From NCBI RefSeq assembly GCF_009789195.1, contig NZ_WSTC01000032.1:1-64000 (forward strand): a stretch of 64,000 nt of DNA. Reading direction: 5' to 3'. Within the stretch, counting starts at the first letter, position 1. Every line of letters begins with the position of its first letter. Under the pieces are notes generated by a model. The model had not been told where the DNA came from. It saw nothing but the letters and a program-made list of their open reading frames with translations, and did not search any database. Source of the DNA: Paenibacillus sp. MMS18-CY102 (GTDB lineage Bacteria; Bacillota; Bacilli; Paenibacillales; Paenibacillaceae). The position numbers were made by a program, and so were the translations under genes. Below, piece by piece: positions 15,495 to 26,400 of the stretch.

Positions 15495-17327
15495 CTATTC
15501 GCCTTCCGCCTGCGGAAACTGCAGCTCATACAGCTCTCGGTAGCGCCCGTCCAGCCGCAGCAATTGCTCATGCGTGCCGCTCTCCACGATGCTCCCGTGC
15601 TCCAGTACATGAATGTTGTCCGCTTGTTGAATCGTCGACAGCCGATGCGCGATGACGAGGCATGTTCGCCCTCGAAGCAGCTTTCCGAGCGCCTCTTGGA
15701 TCAGATGCTCCGATTCCGTATCGAGCGAAGCAGTCGCTTCATCGAGAATGATGAGCTCCGGATTTTTCAGAATAACTCGGGCAATGGAGATGCGCTGCTT
15801 CTGGCCGCCGGACAGCTTCACGCCCCGTTCGCCAATCGCGGTATCATAACCGTCTGGGAACGCCTCGATAAAATCATGCGCATTCGCTGCGCGGGCAGCA
15901 GCCATCAGCTCTGCCTCAGTTGCATCTTGTTTGCCATAACTAATGTTATCCCTAACGGAGCCATTAAATAATATGATGTCCTGGGAGACGATGCCAAGCC
16001 GTTCACGCAGCGATGCAAGTGACACTTGGCGGAGCGGGTAGCCGTCAATCGTAATTTCGCCCGCCTGCGGCTCATAAAACCGGGCAATTAAATGGGCAAT
16101 CGTTGTTTTGCCCGAGCCCGAGGACCCGACTAACGCCGTTACTTTCCCCGCTTCTAACGTTAAATTGAACCGTTCCAGCACCGCCTTATCGCCCGAACCG
16201 GAATAACGAAAGCTTACATCATGAAACTCCACTTGCCCTTGAATCCGCGGAAGGGAAATCGCGTCGGGTGCATCAATGATTTCAGGCTTTGTGTTCATAA
16301 TTTCAGAAATCCGCTCGTATGCTGCCGCCGATTGCTGGATCGTATTAATAATCCGGCTGAAACGCCGAATCGGATTTTGGAGCAGCCGCAAGTATGCAAT
16401 AACAGCAACGACCGTGCCAACGCTCAAGTAGCCTTTCATCGTCAGCCAAGCGCCGAACACGAGCACAATTGCAAGCCCGAGATAATTCAGCAGATCAATG
16501 ACGGGCTCGTACATCGCACGAAGCTTCGTTACGCGGATGTTCGCCTCCATATTTCGTTTGCTGTGGCGGGCAAACCGTTCCGATTCCAGCGATTCAGTCG
16601 CGAACGATTTGATCAGCCGAATGCCCGAAAGCGTATTTTGCAAATGGTCGCTTACCTCCGCCACCGATTCCTGCACCGTACGGAACGAGCTGCGCATGCG
16701 CTTGCCGAACAGTCTCGTCGTCATCACCATAAGCGGGAATGTCGCCAGCAGCAGCACCGTCAGCCGCCAATCCAAGAACAACATATAAACCGTAATTGCG
16801 CTGAACGTGAATAGGTCCGTCACAAGCTGAATCATCGTGGACGAAATCAGCTGTTGGAGCACGCCGACATCGCTTGTCACCCGAGACATAAGATCGCCCG
16901 TCCGGTTCCGGTCGAAGAAGCCAAGGTCCAGCCGGTTAATATGCCGGTACAAATCATTGCGTAGATCGTAAATGACACGCTGCCCGAGTGATGCCGTGGT
17001 TGATGCACTGAGATAGTTCAGTATGCCAAGCAGCAGAGCTGCTCCCATAATGCCTGCCCCTAACCCTGCTAACTGGTTATAATGTTTTCCGGGAATAAGG
17101 ACATCAATCGTATAGCGCGTTAACTGTGGAATCGTAAATTCCAGCAGCGAGATCGCAATGATGCATAATATAGCAACGATAAGAAGCTTCCATTGTACGC
17201 GTGCATGCTCGAAAATCCGGCTGAGCATGTGCCAAATGCTTGCCGGCTTTACTTTCTCTCCATTGCCGAATTTGCGCATTCCGCCACCGGGGCGATAAGT
17301 ATGTGCTCGATACGGCTCAGCCATCAT
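15495..17327 (-). CDS. ABC exporter half-transporter (permease-ATPase fusion)
   Basis: About 610 residues from ATG 17327, which follows a run of seven G; upstream codons in the frame lack a site. Residues 40-330 form the six-helix exporter domain. The ATPase domain follows: Walker A GSSGSGKT, Q-loop GIVSQDIILFNG, signature LSGGQKQRISIARV, Walker B LIILDEATASLD and the His switch IAHRLSTIQQAD. One such half-transporter usually works as a homodimer that moves lipids, peptides or drugs outward. It stands alone in its transcription unit, so a homodimer is likely. Substrate unknown; it resembles the BmrA/MsbA-like group. Confidence 0.95.
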   Translation of the reverse strand: MMAEPYRAHTYRPGGGMRKFGNGEKVKPASIWHMLSRIFEHARVQWKLLIVAILCIIAISLLEFTIPQLTRYTIDVLIPGKHYNQLAGLGAGIMGAALLLGILNYLSASTTASLGQRVIYDLRNDLYRHINRLDLGFFDRNRTGDLMSRVTSDVGVLQQLISSTMIQLVTDLFTFSAITVYMLFLDWRLTVLLLATFPLMVMTTRLFGKRMRSSFRTVQESVAEVSDHLQNTLSGIRLIKSFATESLESERFARHSKRNMEANIRVTKLRAMYEPVIDLLNYLGLAIVLVFGAWLTMKGYLSVGTVVAVIAYLRLLQNPIRRFSRIINTIQQSAAAYERISEIMNTKPEIIDAPDAISLPRIQGQVEFHDVSFRYSGSGDKAVLERFNLTLEAGKVTALVGSSGSGKTTIAHLIARFYEPQAGEITIDGYPLRQVSLASLRERLGIVSQDIILFNGSVRDNISYGKQDATEAELMAAARAANAHDFIEAFPDGYDTAIGERGVKLSGGQKQRISIARVILKNPELIILDEATASLDTESEHLIQEALGKLLRGRTCLVIAHRLSTIQQADNIHVLEHGSIVESGTHEQLLRLDGRYRELYELQFPQAEGE

Positions 17328-17366
17328 GCGCCCCCCCTTTATATTCTTATTAGAACCAACAGCAAA

Positions 17367-17398
17367 GAGATGCACATCCAAGCATGGATACGCATCTC
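17367..17398. other. Hairpin between two minus-strand genes
   Basis: GAGATGC-AC-ATCCA-AGCA-TGGAT-AC-GCATCTC is a near-perfect hairpin with one symmetrical two-base internal loop. There is no long T-run on either side, so it is either a weak terminator of the dehydrogenase gene or an mRNA-stability element. Confidence 0.5.
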
Positions 17399-17414
17399 CT
17401 TATGTCAAGCTAGG

Positions 17415-18311
17415 TTACTTCCCAACAATAATGCCATGCAACGCTTGCGTGCCTTGATCTGCGCCGCCTTGCGCCATCAGCCGCTCATACAACGACTGCG
17501 CTAGCTTCAGCCCCGGCAGCTCAAGGCCCATCTCAGCAGCAGATTCAATCGCAATGCCAATGTCCTTCACAAAATGCTTCACATAAAATCCCGGCGCATA
17601 ATCGCCTGCGATCATCCGCGGCGCAAGGTTCGCCAGCGACCAACTGCCTGCTGCGCCCGACTGGATGCTCTTGAGCACCTGTGTTTGGTCCAGCCCTGCC
17701 GACTTCGCGTACGCAAGCGCTTCGCTCACGCCGATCATATTCGATGCAATCGTGATCTGATTGCACATCTTAGTGAATTGGCCCGCCCCAGCCTCGCCTT
17801 GATAGACAATATTCGTGCCAAGCAGCGTCAACAGCCCCTCCACCGCATCGAAGCCTTCCTTCGGTCCGCCAACCATAATCGACAGGCGCGCTTCCCGTGC
17901 GCCGATGTCCCCGCCTGATACAGGCGCATCCAATGCGCATAGCCCCCGTGCCGCAGCAGTGGCTGTAATTCGCTTCGCCAGCGCAGGGCTTGATGTCGTC
18001 ATATCCAGCAAATACGCGCCGGGGCGAGCATGCGCCAGCAATCCTTCTTCGCCTAAATAGATGCTCTCCACATCGCTCGGGTACCCAAGCATTGTGAAGA
18101 TCACATCCGCCCGCTCCACCACTAATCGCGGCGAATCCTGCCATTGCGCCCCAGCCTGCACAAGCTGGTCCGCCCTTGCTTTGGTCCGGTTATATACGTG
18201 GACTTCATAGCCGTTCCGCAACAGATGGCCTGCCATGCTCGCTCCCATAATGCCTGTGCCGATGAACCCGATCACGCTATTTTTCGTTATTGCCTTCTGC
18301 TGCGCCGCCAT
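17415..18311 (-). CDS. NAD(P)-dependent beta-hydroxyacid dehydrogenase (3-hydroxyisobutyrate type, YkwC-like)
   Basis: 298 residues, the usual length. The N-terminal Rossmann domain begins with GFIGTGIMGASMAGHLL (GxGxxG at about 16-21) and HVYNRTKARADQL, where the Arg after Asn suggests NADP. The substrate-binding motif LDAPVSGGDIGAREA and the catalytic Lys in GAGQFTKMCNQI are present. The C-terminal half is the all-helical dimerisation domain. It oxidises a beta-hydroxyacid such as 3-hydroxyisobutyrate, or reduces tartronate semialdehyde or a related aldehyde; the substrate cannot be settled here. AAGGTGG precedes the ATG. Confidence 0.9.
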   Translation of the reverse strand: MAAQQKAITKNSVIGFIGTGIMGASMAGHLLRNGYEVHVYNRTKARADQLVQAGAQWQDSPRLVVERADVIFTMLGYPSDVESIYLGEEGLLAHARPGAYLLDMTTSSPALAKRITATAAARGLCALDAPVSGGDIGAREARLSIMVGGPKEGFDAVEGLLTLLGTNIVYQGEAGAGQFTKMCNQITIASNMIGVSEALAYAKSAGLDQTQVLKSIQSGAAGSWSLANLAPRMIAGDYAPGFYVKHFVKDIGIAIESAAEMGLELPGLKLAQSLYERLMAQGGADQGTQALHGIIVGK

Positions 18312-18359
18312 TGAAATTCCACCTTTCTATACCCCTAGTATAAACGTTCTGCCTAATTC

Positions 18360-19013
18360 TTACTTTACGAAAATATGGCCGCCAATCGTCGCTGTCACCG
18401 TACGTGATTTGAACCAATCGTTCTGCTTGGCGTTAACGCCGTTAAAATATAATCCGCCGTTCGTCGGGTCATTGCCCTTCGCCGCATCAATCGCCGCACG
18501 GAACGCCTCCGCATCCGGTTCGAGCCAATATGTACCGCTATCTATCGTATGGAATGCGCCAGGCGCAAAGATGACATCTTCAATCGTATCCGGAAAATCT
18601 TTCGAAGCGACGCGATTCAGCACGACAGCGGCAATTGCCACCTGGCCGTCATATTGTTCGCCCCTTGCTTCAGAATAAACGATTCGCGCCAGCATGGACA
18701 AGTCGGCCCGGCTGACCGTTACTTTTTTGAGCGCATGCATCGTTGTTTGCCCGACGACGCCTGTTTGCGCTATGGCTGCCCCTTTTTGAAAACGTTGAAC
18801 AGCAACCTTCGTTCCATCGCCATAGTTGCCGTCTGCTTCCGAGCTTAAATAGCCGAGCATCCGAAGCCGTTGCTGCAGGTCTACAACCTGCGGACCCGTG
18901 CTTCCAACTGACATAGTTACGAAAGCATTGCTCGCTTCTGCCTGCGCCTGCGGGATGGCGATCCATGACAACAACAGGAGAGCAGCGACATATAGCCTGA
19001 TCTTGTTGAACAT
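18360..19013 (-). CDS. SleB-like cell-wall hydrolase with peptidoglycan-binding domain
   Basis: About 217 residues from ATG 19013, with GGAGGT 10 bases upstream. A signal peptide (LYVAALLLLSWIAIPQAQA) is cut near residue 25. Residues 35-95 are a peptidoglycan-binding domain (GPQVVDLQQRLRMLGYLSSE). The rest is the SleB/CwlJ-type hydrolase domain: SMLARIVYSEARGEQYDGQV, where the Glu is the catalytic acid of the family, then AAVVLNRV and the usual GGLYFNGVNAKQNDWF. In spore formers such enzymes break muramic-lactam cortex during germination, but vegetative paralogs are common in Paenibacillus, so the exact role is open. Confidence 0.9.
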   Translation of the reverse strand: MFNKIRLYVAALLLLSWIAIPQAQAEASNAFVTMSVGSTGPQVVDLQQRLRMLGYLSSEADGNYGDGTKVAVQRFQKGAAIAQTGVVGQTTMHALKKVTVSRADLSMLARIVYSEARGEQYDGQVAIAAVVLNRVASKDFPDTIEDVIFAPGAFHTIDSGTYWLEPDAEAFRAAIDAAKGNDPTNGGLYFNGVNAKQNDWFKSRTVTATIGGHIFVK

Positions 19014-19217
19014 CAATTTAAGTACCTCCAATGACGTAATTGAGCGAAAATAATGGCATGAAAACGATCACACGCGTTCAATTGTATCATTATTGGCCAT
19101 TCTCCAACGTTTTCCTAGAGAATTCTAATGTTCCATGGCGGACATATTCCGATGTTCTCTCGGACAAATTAGTTGCATGAAGGAAACATTCCGTGGAAGA
19201 AGGAGGTACCTAAGACA

Positions 19218-19574
19218 ATGGCAATATGGGTTGCAGCCGGGCTGCTAGCTGGGGGATTGTTGGTCATTAATACGATTTTTGCTTATCAAGCCGTCCACAT
19301 CGATCATGCTTTGCTGCGAGCTGCATGGTATCACTTCAAGCTGCTGCCCTGCTTCTTTGTGGCAAATTTGATGATCGGTTATGGCGTGGTGGGCGTGCAA
19401 AAATCGTTTGGCAGCTTGACCTTCTCGCTTAGCTTAGCCAAAGGCATCGAGCTGGCGTTATGCGTGGTCGTCGGCTGGTGGTTTATGAAGGAAGCGCCGA
19501 CTTGGCGAACGCTCGTCGGGTTGCTAGTCGTGCTGGGCGGGTTTGTCATTATGAAATGGAAGCCTGCGGGGTAA
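19218..19574 (+). CDS. Small four-helix membrane protein
   Basis: 118 residues from ATG 19218; AGGAGGT lies 10 bases upstream. Four hydrophobic helices are visible: about 3-25, 45-60, 65-85 and 95-112. The last part (MKEAPTWRTLVGLLVVLGGF) resembles the end of drug/metabolite-transporter (EamA/SMR-like) proteins, where a lone four-helix unit acts as a dimer. No charged membrane residue like the Glu of EmrE is obvious, so transport is only a guess. Its stop codon (19572-19574) directly meets the stop codon of the convergent gene. Confidence 0.7.
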   Translation: MAIWVAAGLLAGGLLVINTIFAYQAVHIDHALLRAAWYHFKLLPCFFVANLMIGYGVVGVQKSFGSLTFSLSLAKGIELALCVVVGWWFMKEAPTWRTLVGLLVVLGGFVIMKWKPAG

Positions 19575-20288
19575 TCAAGCCTGCGATGAAGGATGAGCCG
19601 CCCTCCTCGCTCCCAATCGATCCAATAGACGCACCGTGCCATACAGCAAGCCGCATAACAGCCATACGACTGGCTCGAGCTCGATCAAGTACCATGGCCA
19701 AGGGCCAAGCCAGTCGAGCATCGAGCCGCCGACAGGCTTCCAAGCGAGAAACATATAGTTTGTGCCCGCGATCGCGTTCACGATAGCACCAGGAATGGCG
19801 AACACATGAAGTGCAATGACCGCCATTGGCAAGGAACGCAGCCTTGGACGAAACTGCTCCACTGCTGTCATGTAGACTGATGCTGCAATAATGCCGATGT
19901 GCCCCACGAAAAAGTGAAAATACCGAAAATGAGGGAACGTCTCTGTGAGATCAGGCGTGAGCATCGCTTGCAGCGCGCCAATCGTGCCTAAGTAAAAGAG
20001 AATTTCATATAGCCTCTGGCTGCGGGTTAGCAGCATGATGGCTGATAGCCACAACGATATTGTGCATAGCTGGAACGGGAGTGCGCCTATGCTCCATTCA
20101 TGGCGCATGGTATAGGTGAGATAGAGAGCCAACTCGGATATCGCCAGCACGAGCGCGATGGCAATGGCTGCTGCCCTGCTTGCTTTTTTATGGCTGCGAA
20201 GCTGCCTGCGCAAGAGAATGAAGCCTATGCACACGGCCGCACAGCCGATTAATGCGCCCCAATGGGCTGCCGAATATGGTTGGAACAT
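19575..20288 (-). CDS. TIGR02206-family (YwaF-like) membrane protein
   Basis: 237 residues with six to seven hydrophobic segments. Recognisable family features are LPFQLCTISLWLSA, the acidic LTPDLTETFPHFRYFHFFVGH and NAIAGTNYMFLAWKP followed by WPWYLIELE. The His-rich FRYFHFFVGH is highly conserved in the family. Its biochemical function is not known. GGGGGA precedes ATG 20288. It is convergent, with no gap, with the small membrane protein at 19218. Confidence 0.85.
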   Translation of the reverse strand: MFQPYSAAHWGALIGCAAVCIGFILLRRQLRSHKKASRAAAIAIALVLAISELALYLTYTMRHEWSIGALPFQLCTISLWLSAIMLLTRSQRLYEILFYLGTIGALQAMLTPDLTETFPHFRYFHFFVGHIGIIAASVYMTAVEQFRPRLRSLPMAVIALHVFAIPGAIVNAIAGTNYMFLAWKPVGGSMLDWLGPWPWYLIELEPVVWLLCGLLYGTVRLLDRLGARRAAHPSSQA

Positions 20289-20384
20289 ACGCAGTCCCCC
20301 TTTACATTTATTGAAAGAGTTAGCCTAATTGTAAAATGGGCCTAATGGCGGGACTAGTACCATCTTTTTTTGGTACCAAAAACG

Positions 20385-20441
20385 AACAGCACCTCCGCTT
20401 CCATGCTTGGCTTCAAAGCCTTCAGGAGCAGAGGTGCTGTT
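20385..20441 (-). terminator. Terminator of the glucan synthase gene
   Basis: On the minus strand AACAGCACCTC and GAGGTGCTGTT pair as the base of a long hairpin and are followed by CGTTTTTGG. A second hairpin, GTACCA-TCTTTTT-TGGTAC, lies at its left (20357-20375). Confidence 0.8.
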
Positions 20442-20491
20442 TATTGTTTATTGCTTATTGCGATGCAGCTACCATTTCGTTCAACGCTACA

Positions 20492-23400
20492 TTATGCGCG
20501 TGCTTCCGCTTGAACCGCAGCATTGGGCATGGAACGGGGCAGCGTCATCTCCACAGGCTGGATGCCGCCTTTGTCCACCAGCTCGATATAGCTGCCGAAT
20601 TCATCGCGCTTCACCAGGATCGAATCCTGATGCGGCTGCAAATCACCCGCTGCATCAATATCGAGCGGCATCGCTTGCTCTTGCTCCGCTACCGCGTCAA
20701 CGAGCTTCACTTTCACATGATAGGTTGTTTTGCCATACCGATACTCGACTTCGAAGGACGGCCAATCCCGTGGGACAGCTGGTCTCAAGTACAGCCGATT
20801 CGAACGGCGCTGCAGCCCGATAATCCATTCCAAGCCCGCTTGGTACATCCAGCCAGATGCGCCAGTATACCAAGTCCAGCCTGCGCGGCCTTTGACAGGA
20901 TCACGCGTGTACACATCGGCCGCCATAACATAAGGCTCTCCTGCATACTTTCGTACGTCACTCTCGCTGCGCGCATGCGTTACCGGGTTCAGCAGATGGA
21001 ACAGATCCATCGCTTTGTCTCCATTGCCAAGGCCACACCATGCGACGATGCTCCAAATGACGCCATGCGTATATTGGGCCCCATTCTCGCGCAGCCCCGG
21101 CGGATAGCCCTGAATGTAGCCGGGACTCGGGTCAGTCCGGTCGAATGGCGGCGTAAGCAGCCGTGCGACCATTATGTCCCGATCCACCAGCTCGCGATCG
21201 AAGGAAGCCATAGCTTGCTGCGCTTTCTCCCTCGGCGCTGCACCGGAAATAACGGACCAGGACTGGGCGATGGCGTCGATCCGGCACTCTTCGTTATGCG
21301 TCGTGCCGAGCCAATTGCCTTCATCGGTACGTGCGCGTCGGTACCATTCACCGTCCCATGCGCTCTTGTCAATCGCTGCCGCGATTGCTTCCCGGCGTGC
21401 ACGGTATTCTGCCGCACGCTCAGCATCTCCCCGCCGATCACATACCTCTGCGAACTGGCGCAGCACTTCACATAGGAACCACCCAAGCCAGACGCTCTCG
21501 CCTTTGCCTAGATCGCCAACCGAATTCATCCCATCGTTCCAGTCACCGATGCCCATGAGCGGCAAGCCATTTTCGCCGAAGCGGGAAGCCCGCTCAATGG
21601 CGCGTACGCAATGTTCATAGACCGTGCTTCGCTGCTCGGACAAGACGGTCGCCTCGTACCGCTCATGCTCCTCATCTGTGAGCATTGCACTCGTGAGGTA
21701 AGGCGCCATTTCATCCAATACCGATTCATCATCGGTTTGTGTAATATATCGCGCGGCTGTGTACGGCAGCCAGAGCAAGTCATCGGAGTATTTGGTCCGA
21801 ATGCCACGCTCAGTCTCTTCATGCCACCAGTGCTGCACATCGCCTTCTTCATATTGATGCGCAGCATGCAGCACGATTTGCGCTCGCGTAATATCCGGCC
21901 TTGCATGCAGCATGGACAACGAATCCTGCAATTGGTCGCGGTAGCCAAAAGCGCCGCCTGCTTGATAGAAAGCCGTCCGCGCCCACATCCGGCAGCAAAG
22001 CGCTTGATAAAGCAGCCAGCCGTTAAGCAAATAGTTCATTTCCTTGTTCGGCGTCGTTACCTTCGCCTGCAGCGTCGTCTCTTCCCAGAATTGGACAACC
22101 TCTTCGTAGGCCGCTCGGCATGTTTCGGCTTTGCTGTACTTGCGCGCGATTGCCAATGCACCCTCGCGAGAGTGTTCAGCGCCGAGCAGCACGTAAACGG
22201 TTTTCGAGGCTCCCGCCTCGATCGTAAGCTTCAATTGCACCGCACCGCATGCATCATGCGAAACACCGATATAGTTGGACAGCTGTGCCCGCTTCATCGC
22301 CTCCGGGGACGCTGGCGTGCCGCCTCGGCCAAGCCATTCGGCTCGATCCGATGTATACGAAAGGCGAGGCGGCTGGCCAGATTCAGCTTCCACCCCCGGG
22401 ACCGCTCCTGCTCCAGCCTCATCATGAATGCTCAAAAACGCCCAATCGTCATGGAACGTTTCTTGGTAAGCGTTTCGGACGAGCATCGCGCCCGCATCCG
22501 CATCCCATTCGGTCACGATATGCGATGCACTAATGGATCGTTTCACGCCAAGCACCCAGTCGCATACATACGAAACCGACAGTTCCCGCTGTTGGCCCGT
22601 TGCGTTGTTGAGCGTGAGCTCGACGATTTTGACCGGATCGGATTTGGGCACATACACCGTCATTTGCTGCGTGAGGCCAAGCTCTGTCTTATTGAATCTC
22701 GTATAGCCGCGGCCATGCGACACGATACAAGGTGCATCGGCCGAGGCTGGCGCCGGCGACGGTGAACCAAACGCGCCAGTCTGCTCATCGCGAATGTAGC
22801 AGGCTTCGCCCGGATGATCGAGCACCGGGTCATTCGACCAAGGCGTTAGCTTGAACTCCCGGCTGTTCCGCCACCAGGTGTAGCCGGTGCCTAGCTCTGT
22901 GACGAGGAAGCCAAATTTTTGATTCGCCATCACATTGCTCCATGGGGCTGTTAAGAACTTGTCACCGCGCAAGTTGATGCGATATTCCTTCCCATCCGCC
23001 GTGAATCCGCCCCAGCCGTTGAATAGCTCCAGCTCGGCTTCTGGGCTTTCTGCAGTTGGCGGGGCATATTGATAGCCTTGCCGCCCTTCATGGAATGACA
23101 GCATCGCTTCGCCTTCAGCGTCAATAGACGGCTGTCCTGCCAGCGCCTTCAACTGCGCCTTCAAGCTCGGCCCGTCTGCGCGAAGCACGACTCGAGCAAC
23201 GGCAAACAGCAATATCCGCTCTTCGGCAGACAGCTGATTCGCCGCTACCGGATAAACCCCGCCGGGGCGAACCGCTTGCTTGTCGACATTTTGCTCGATT
23301 GCGACACGCAAGTTATCCGACACATCCTGTTGGTAACCGCCTGCTGACTCGTTCAAGATAACCAAGTCATACGGCAGCCCACGCCGGCACAAATACCCAT

Positions 23401-26400
23401 GTCCGCTCATCAGCCGAATCGCGAACGGCAGCTGTGACCGATCTTCAAGCGTCAGAAGCACAATCGGCAAATCACCCGAAATGCCCATCGGCCAAAGGCC
23501 AGATTGCCCTTTGCCATTCGCCGCAATGCTCTGTGCACGTTCTGGGCGAAGTGGCGCCGGGTACAAGATGCGGCCAGCAAGCGTATGAAACAACGAAGCT
23601 TCATGCGCGGTTAACCGTTGGTGGCGCAGGTCAATTCGGCTGTGCGTCCACGCCAGCTGGAACGTCCGCTCAATCTGCTGCTCGCCGCAAAGCGCTTGCG
23701 TAATGCTAAGCGCTTCATCACGGGATTCGGCCGTTCCTGTAATCGCGAACAGCTTCACCTGTTCGCCTGGGCCAATCGAGACGCGCCGGCGAATGGCGAA
23801 TATCGGATCCAGAACAGCGCCAATCGTGCCTGATAAGCGGCTGCTTAAGCTTTGCGGATGCAGTAGCGTATGCCCTCGGCCGATGAAGCAAGCGCGATCC
23901 GTTTCGTATTCGATCGGCCCTAGAGCATCGCAGCCAATCGACAACGATTGAACCGCCCATCTTGGCTTCTCGTGGCTGTCGCGCGGCCGGCGAACGGCCA
24001 ACAGGCATTCCCGATCCGCGTCGTATTCCGTTTGGACGAACAGCTTGCTGAATGCGGGATGCGCATCATCCGCATTCGGCGGCGCTAACGCCAGCTCCGT
24101 ATAGGTCGTTACTTCAACGATGCGTATTTCTGGGCTCGTATTCGTCACCATGATCCGCCGTACCTCAGCTGGATATTCAGGCGATACGCAGATGTCCATC
24201 TCCGTCTCGAAGGGGCCGTCCTTCCGCAGGAAGCTCGCTTGGTGCAGCGAAAATTGTGTGCGCATTTCAGCCGAAGCGACTCGGCTTGGCTCATAAGCTG
24301 GCGACCATACCGCACCATTGCTCACATCACGAATGTACATGCCGATGCCAGGCGGATCGATGACGGGATCCTCTCGCCAGCGCGAAATCGAGATGCCGCC
24401 CAGCCGGGTAAAGCCCCCGCCATTATTCGAGACGATAGAAGAGAATGCGCCATTGGACAGCACGCATACCTCTGGAACGGGGGTAATTGAATCCGTGAAC
24501 TCCCGCAGCGGTGCCACGCGTTCCTGCTCCTCCACAGCGGTCGTTCGCGACGTATAAGCTTTGGCCGAATCCGCAATTAACGCCGGTTTCTCCGGCATGC
24601 GCTCTTGCAGCAGCAGCTCTGCCGCTTGAACCCGCTTGTCCGCATGGAAACGGTCGACCATCGTGCGCGGCAGCAGCATGTTTGCCAGCGTCAGCAGGCT
24701 CATGCCTTGGTGATGCACCATGAAGCTGCGAATGATGACGGAGCGTTGGCCTTCTGGCATCCGCTTATCCGTGCAATCGATCGCTTCGTAATAGCCATGC
24801 TCTCCCCGTGCGCCCATCTCCCCCATTCGGCGGAGCGACTCGAGCGCTTCGTGCTTCGCATAGGGGAGCGCCATAATAGCCGCATACGGCGCAAGCACAA
24901 GATCTTCCTCAAGCCCACGCTGGAACCCGAGCCCCGGCACGCCAAACGCATGGTACTGGTAGTTCATTTGATAATCAAACGCGTAATAACCGGATTCCGA
25001 AATGCCGAACGGCACGCCGCGCTGATTCGCGTACTCGATCTGCCGGCGTACGGCTCCACGGTACGTTCGATCCCAAAGGGTATTTCGGTACGTCCGCATG
25101 AGCAGCGCCGGCATCAAATATTCGAACATCGTGCCGGACCAAGACAGCAGCGTCGCATCTTTGCCCGACTTGGTCATCGCACGCCCAAGCTTGAACCAAT
25201 GCGCAGCGGGCGCTTGGCCAAATGCGATCGCAAGAAAACTCGCCTGCCTCGCTTCGGATGCCAGCAGGTCGTATAAAATCGTTTCCTTCCGGTCAGCAGA
25301 AGCATGGTAGCCTAACGTGAACAATTGGGAAGCATCATCATACAAAGGCGCAAACTCGGTCCCGTTAATGAGCTTTGCCAGCCTGTCGATGAGGCGCAGT
25401 CCCCGTTCGCGAGAAGCAGTTTCGGCCTTCTTCCCGCCATTTGGCATTTTGCCAGCGATATAGTCGGATATGCCTTCCTTGACCGTAATCAAATAACCGA
25501 CGAAATTGCCGGAATCTACCGTCGAGACATAAAGCGGCGGCAGCGGGCGCAGCGTATGGGTTTCATACCAATTGTACAAATGGCCCTTCCACTTCTCCAT
25601 CCGTTCGATCGTGTCGACCGTCCGCTCCATTCGCTCCAGCATGTCTCCCGTTTCAATAAAACCAAAATCCCTCGCAGCCAGCGTACAAGCCAGCTGCAAG
25701 CCAATATTCGTCGGCGACGTCCGTCTCGCTGGCCCGTTAGGCGGGTCCAGCTGGACGTTATCCGGTGCGAGCCAATTGTCCGATTGTACGGCATATTGGT
25801 CAAAATACGACCAAATATCAGCCGCGAGCTTCGTCAGCTCGGTCCGCTCATCCTCAGACAGCGGCTTATCCTTCTTCGCAGGCGGCGAGCTAATCCAACG
25901 GACAACGGCTGGCGCAGCAAGCCAAACAACTGCAATTGCTAGGCCTGTCCAGCGAACGGCCGCATAAGCGGACAACAACGAAACCGCGCCGTAGGCGAGG
26001 GCGATCGCAATTCCCCATCCAAGCCCATATATCGCACGCTGCTTCTCACTTCTGCGCTCCACTTCCGCTGAGCTTGTCCATTCCAGCAAATGTTGGCGGG
26101 AGCGGTACATGCGAAACAGCGATCGGCCGATTGCGTCGATCATCAATACCGTTTGATACGGCAGAGTAACGATCGTGACTACGGATTGCCCAAGCGCCGA
26201 GAGCAGCGTCCTAGGCTTACGCATTAATCGCGCAGGCTGCACGAGAGAGCGGATAATCGGCATGCCCAGCGTCAACAGCGCGATAATGGCCATCACTGCC
26301 CATGCCCGAACCGGCAGGAAAGCGGCGGCAATGAACAAGGCCGTTAAGCCAGGAAGCAGCAAACTGCGGCGCAAATTATCGATAATTTGCCAGCGGGTAA

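Noticed and set aside
20336-21475. 379-codon open frame opposite the end of the glucan synthase gene
   Set aside because: It is an antisense frame with Arg/His-rich composition typical of shadow frames. The minus-strand frame has clear GH94 motifs.
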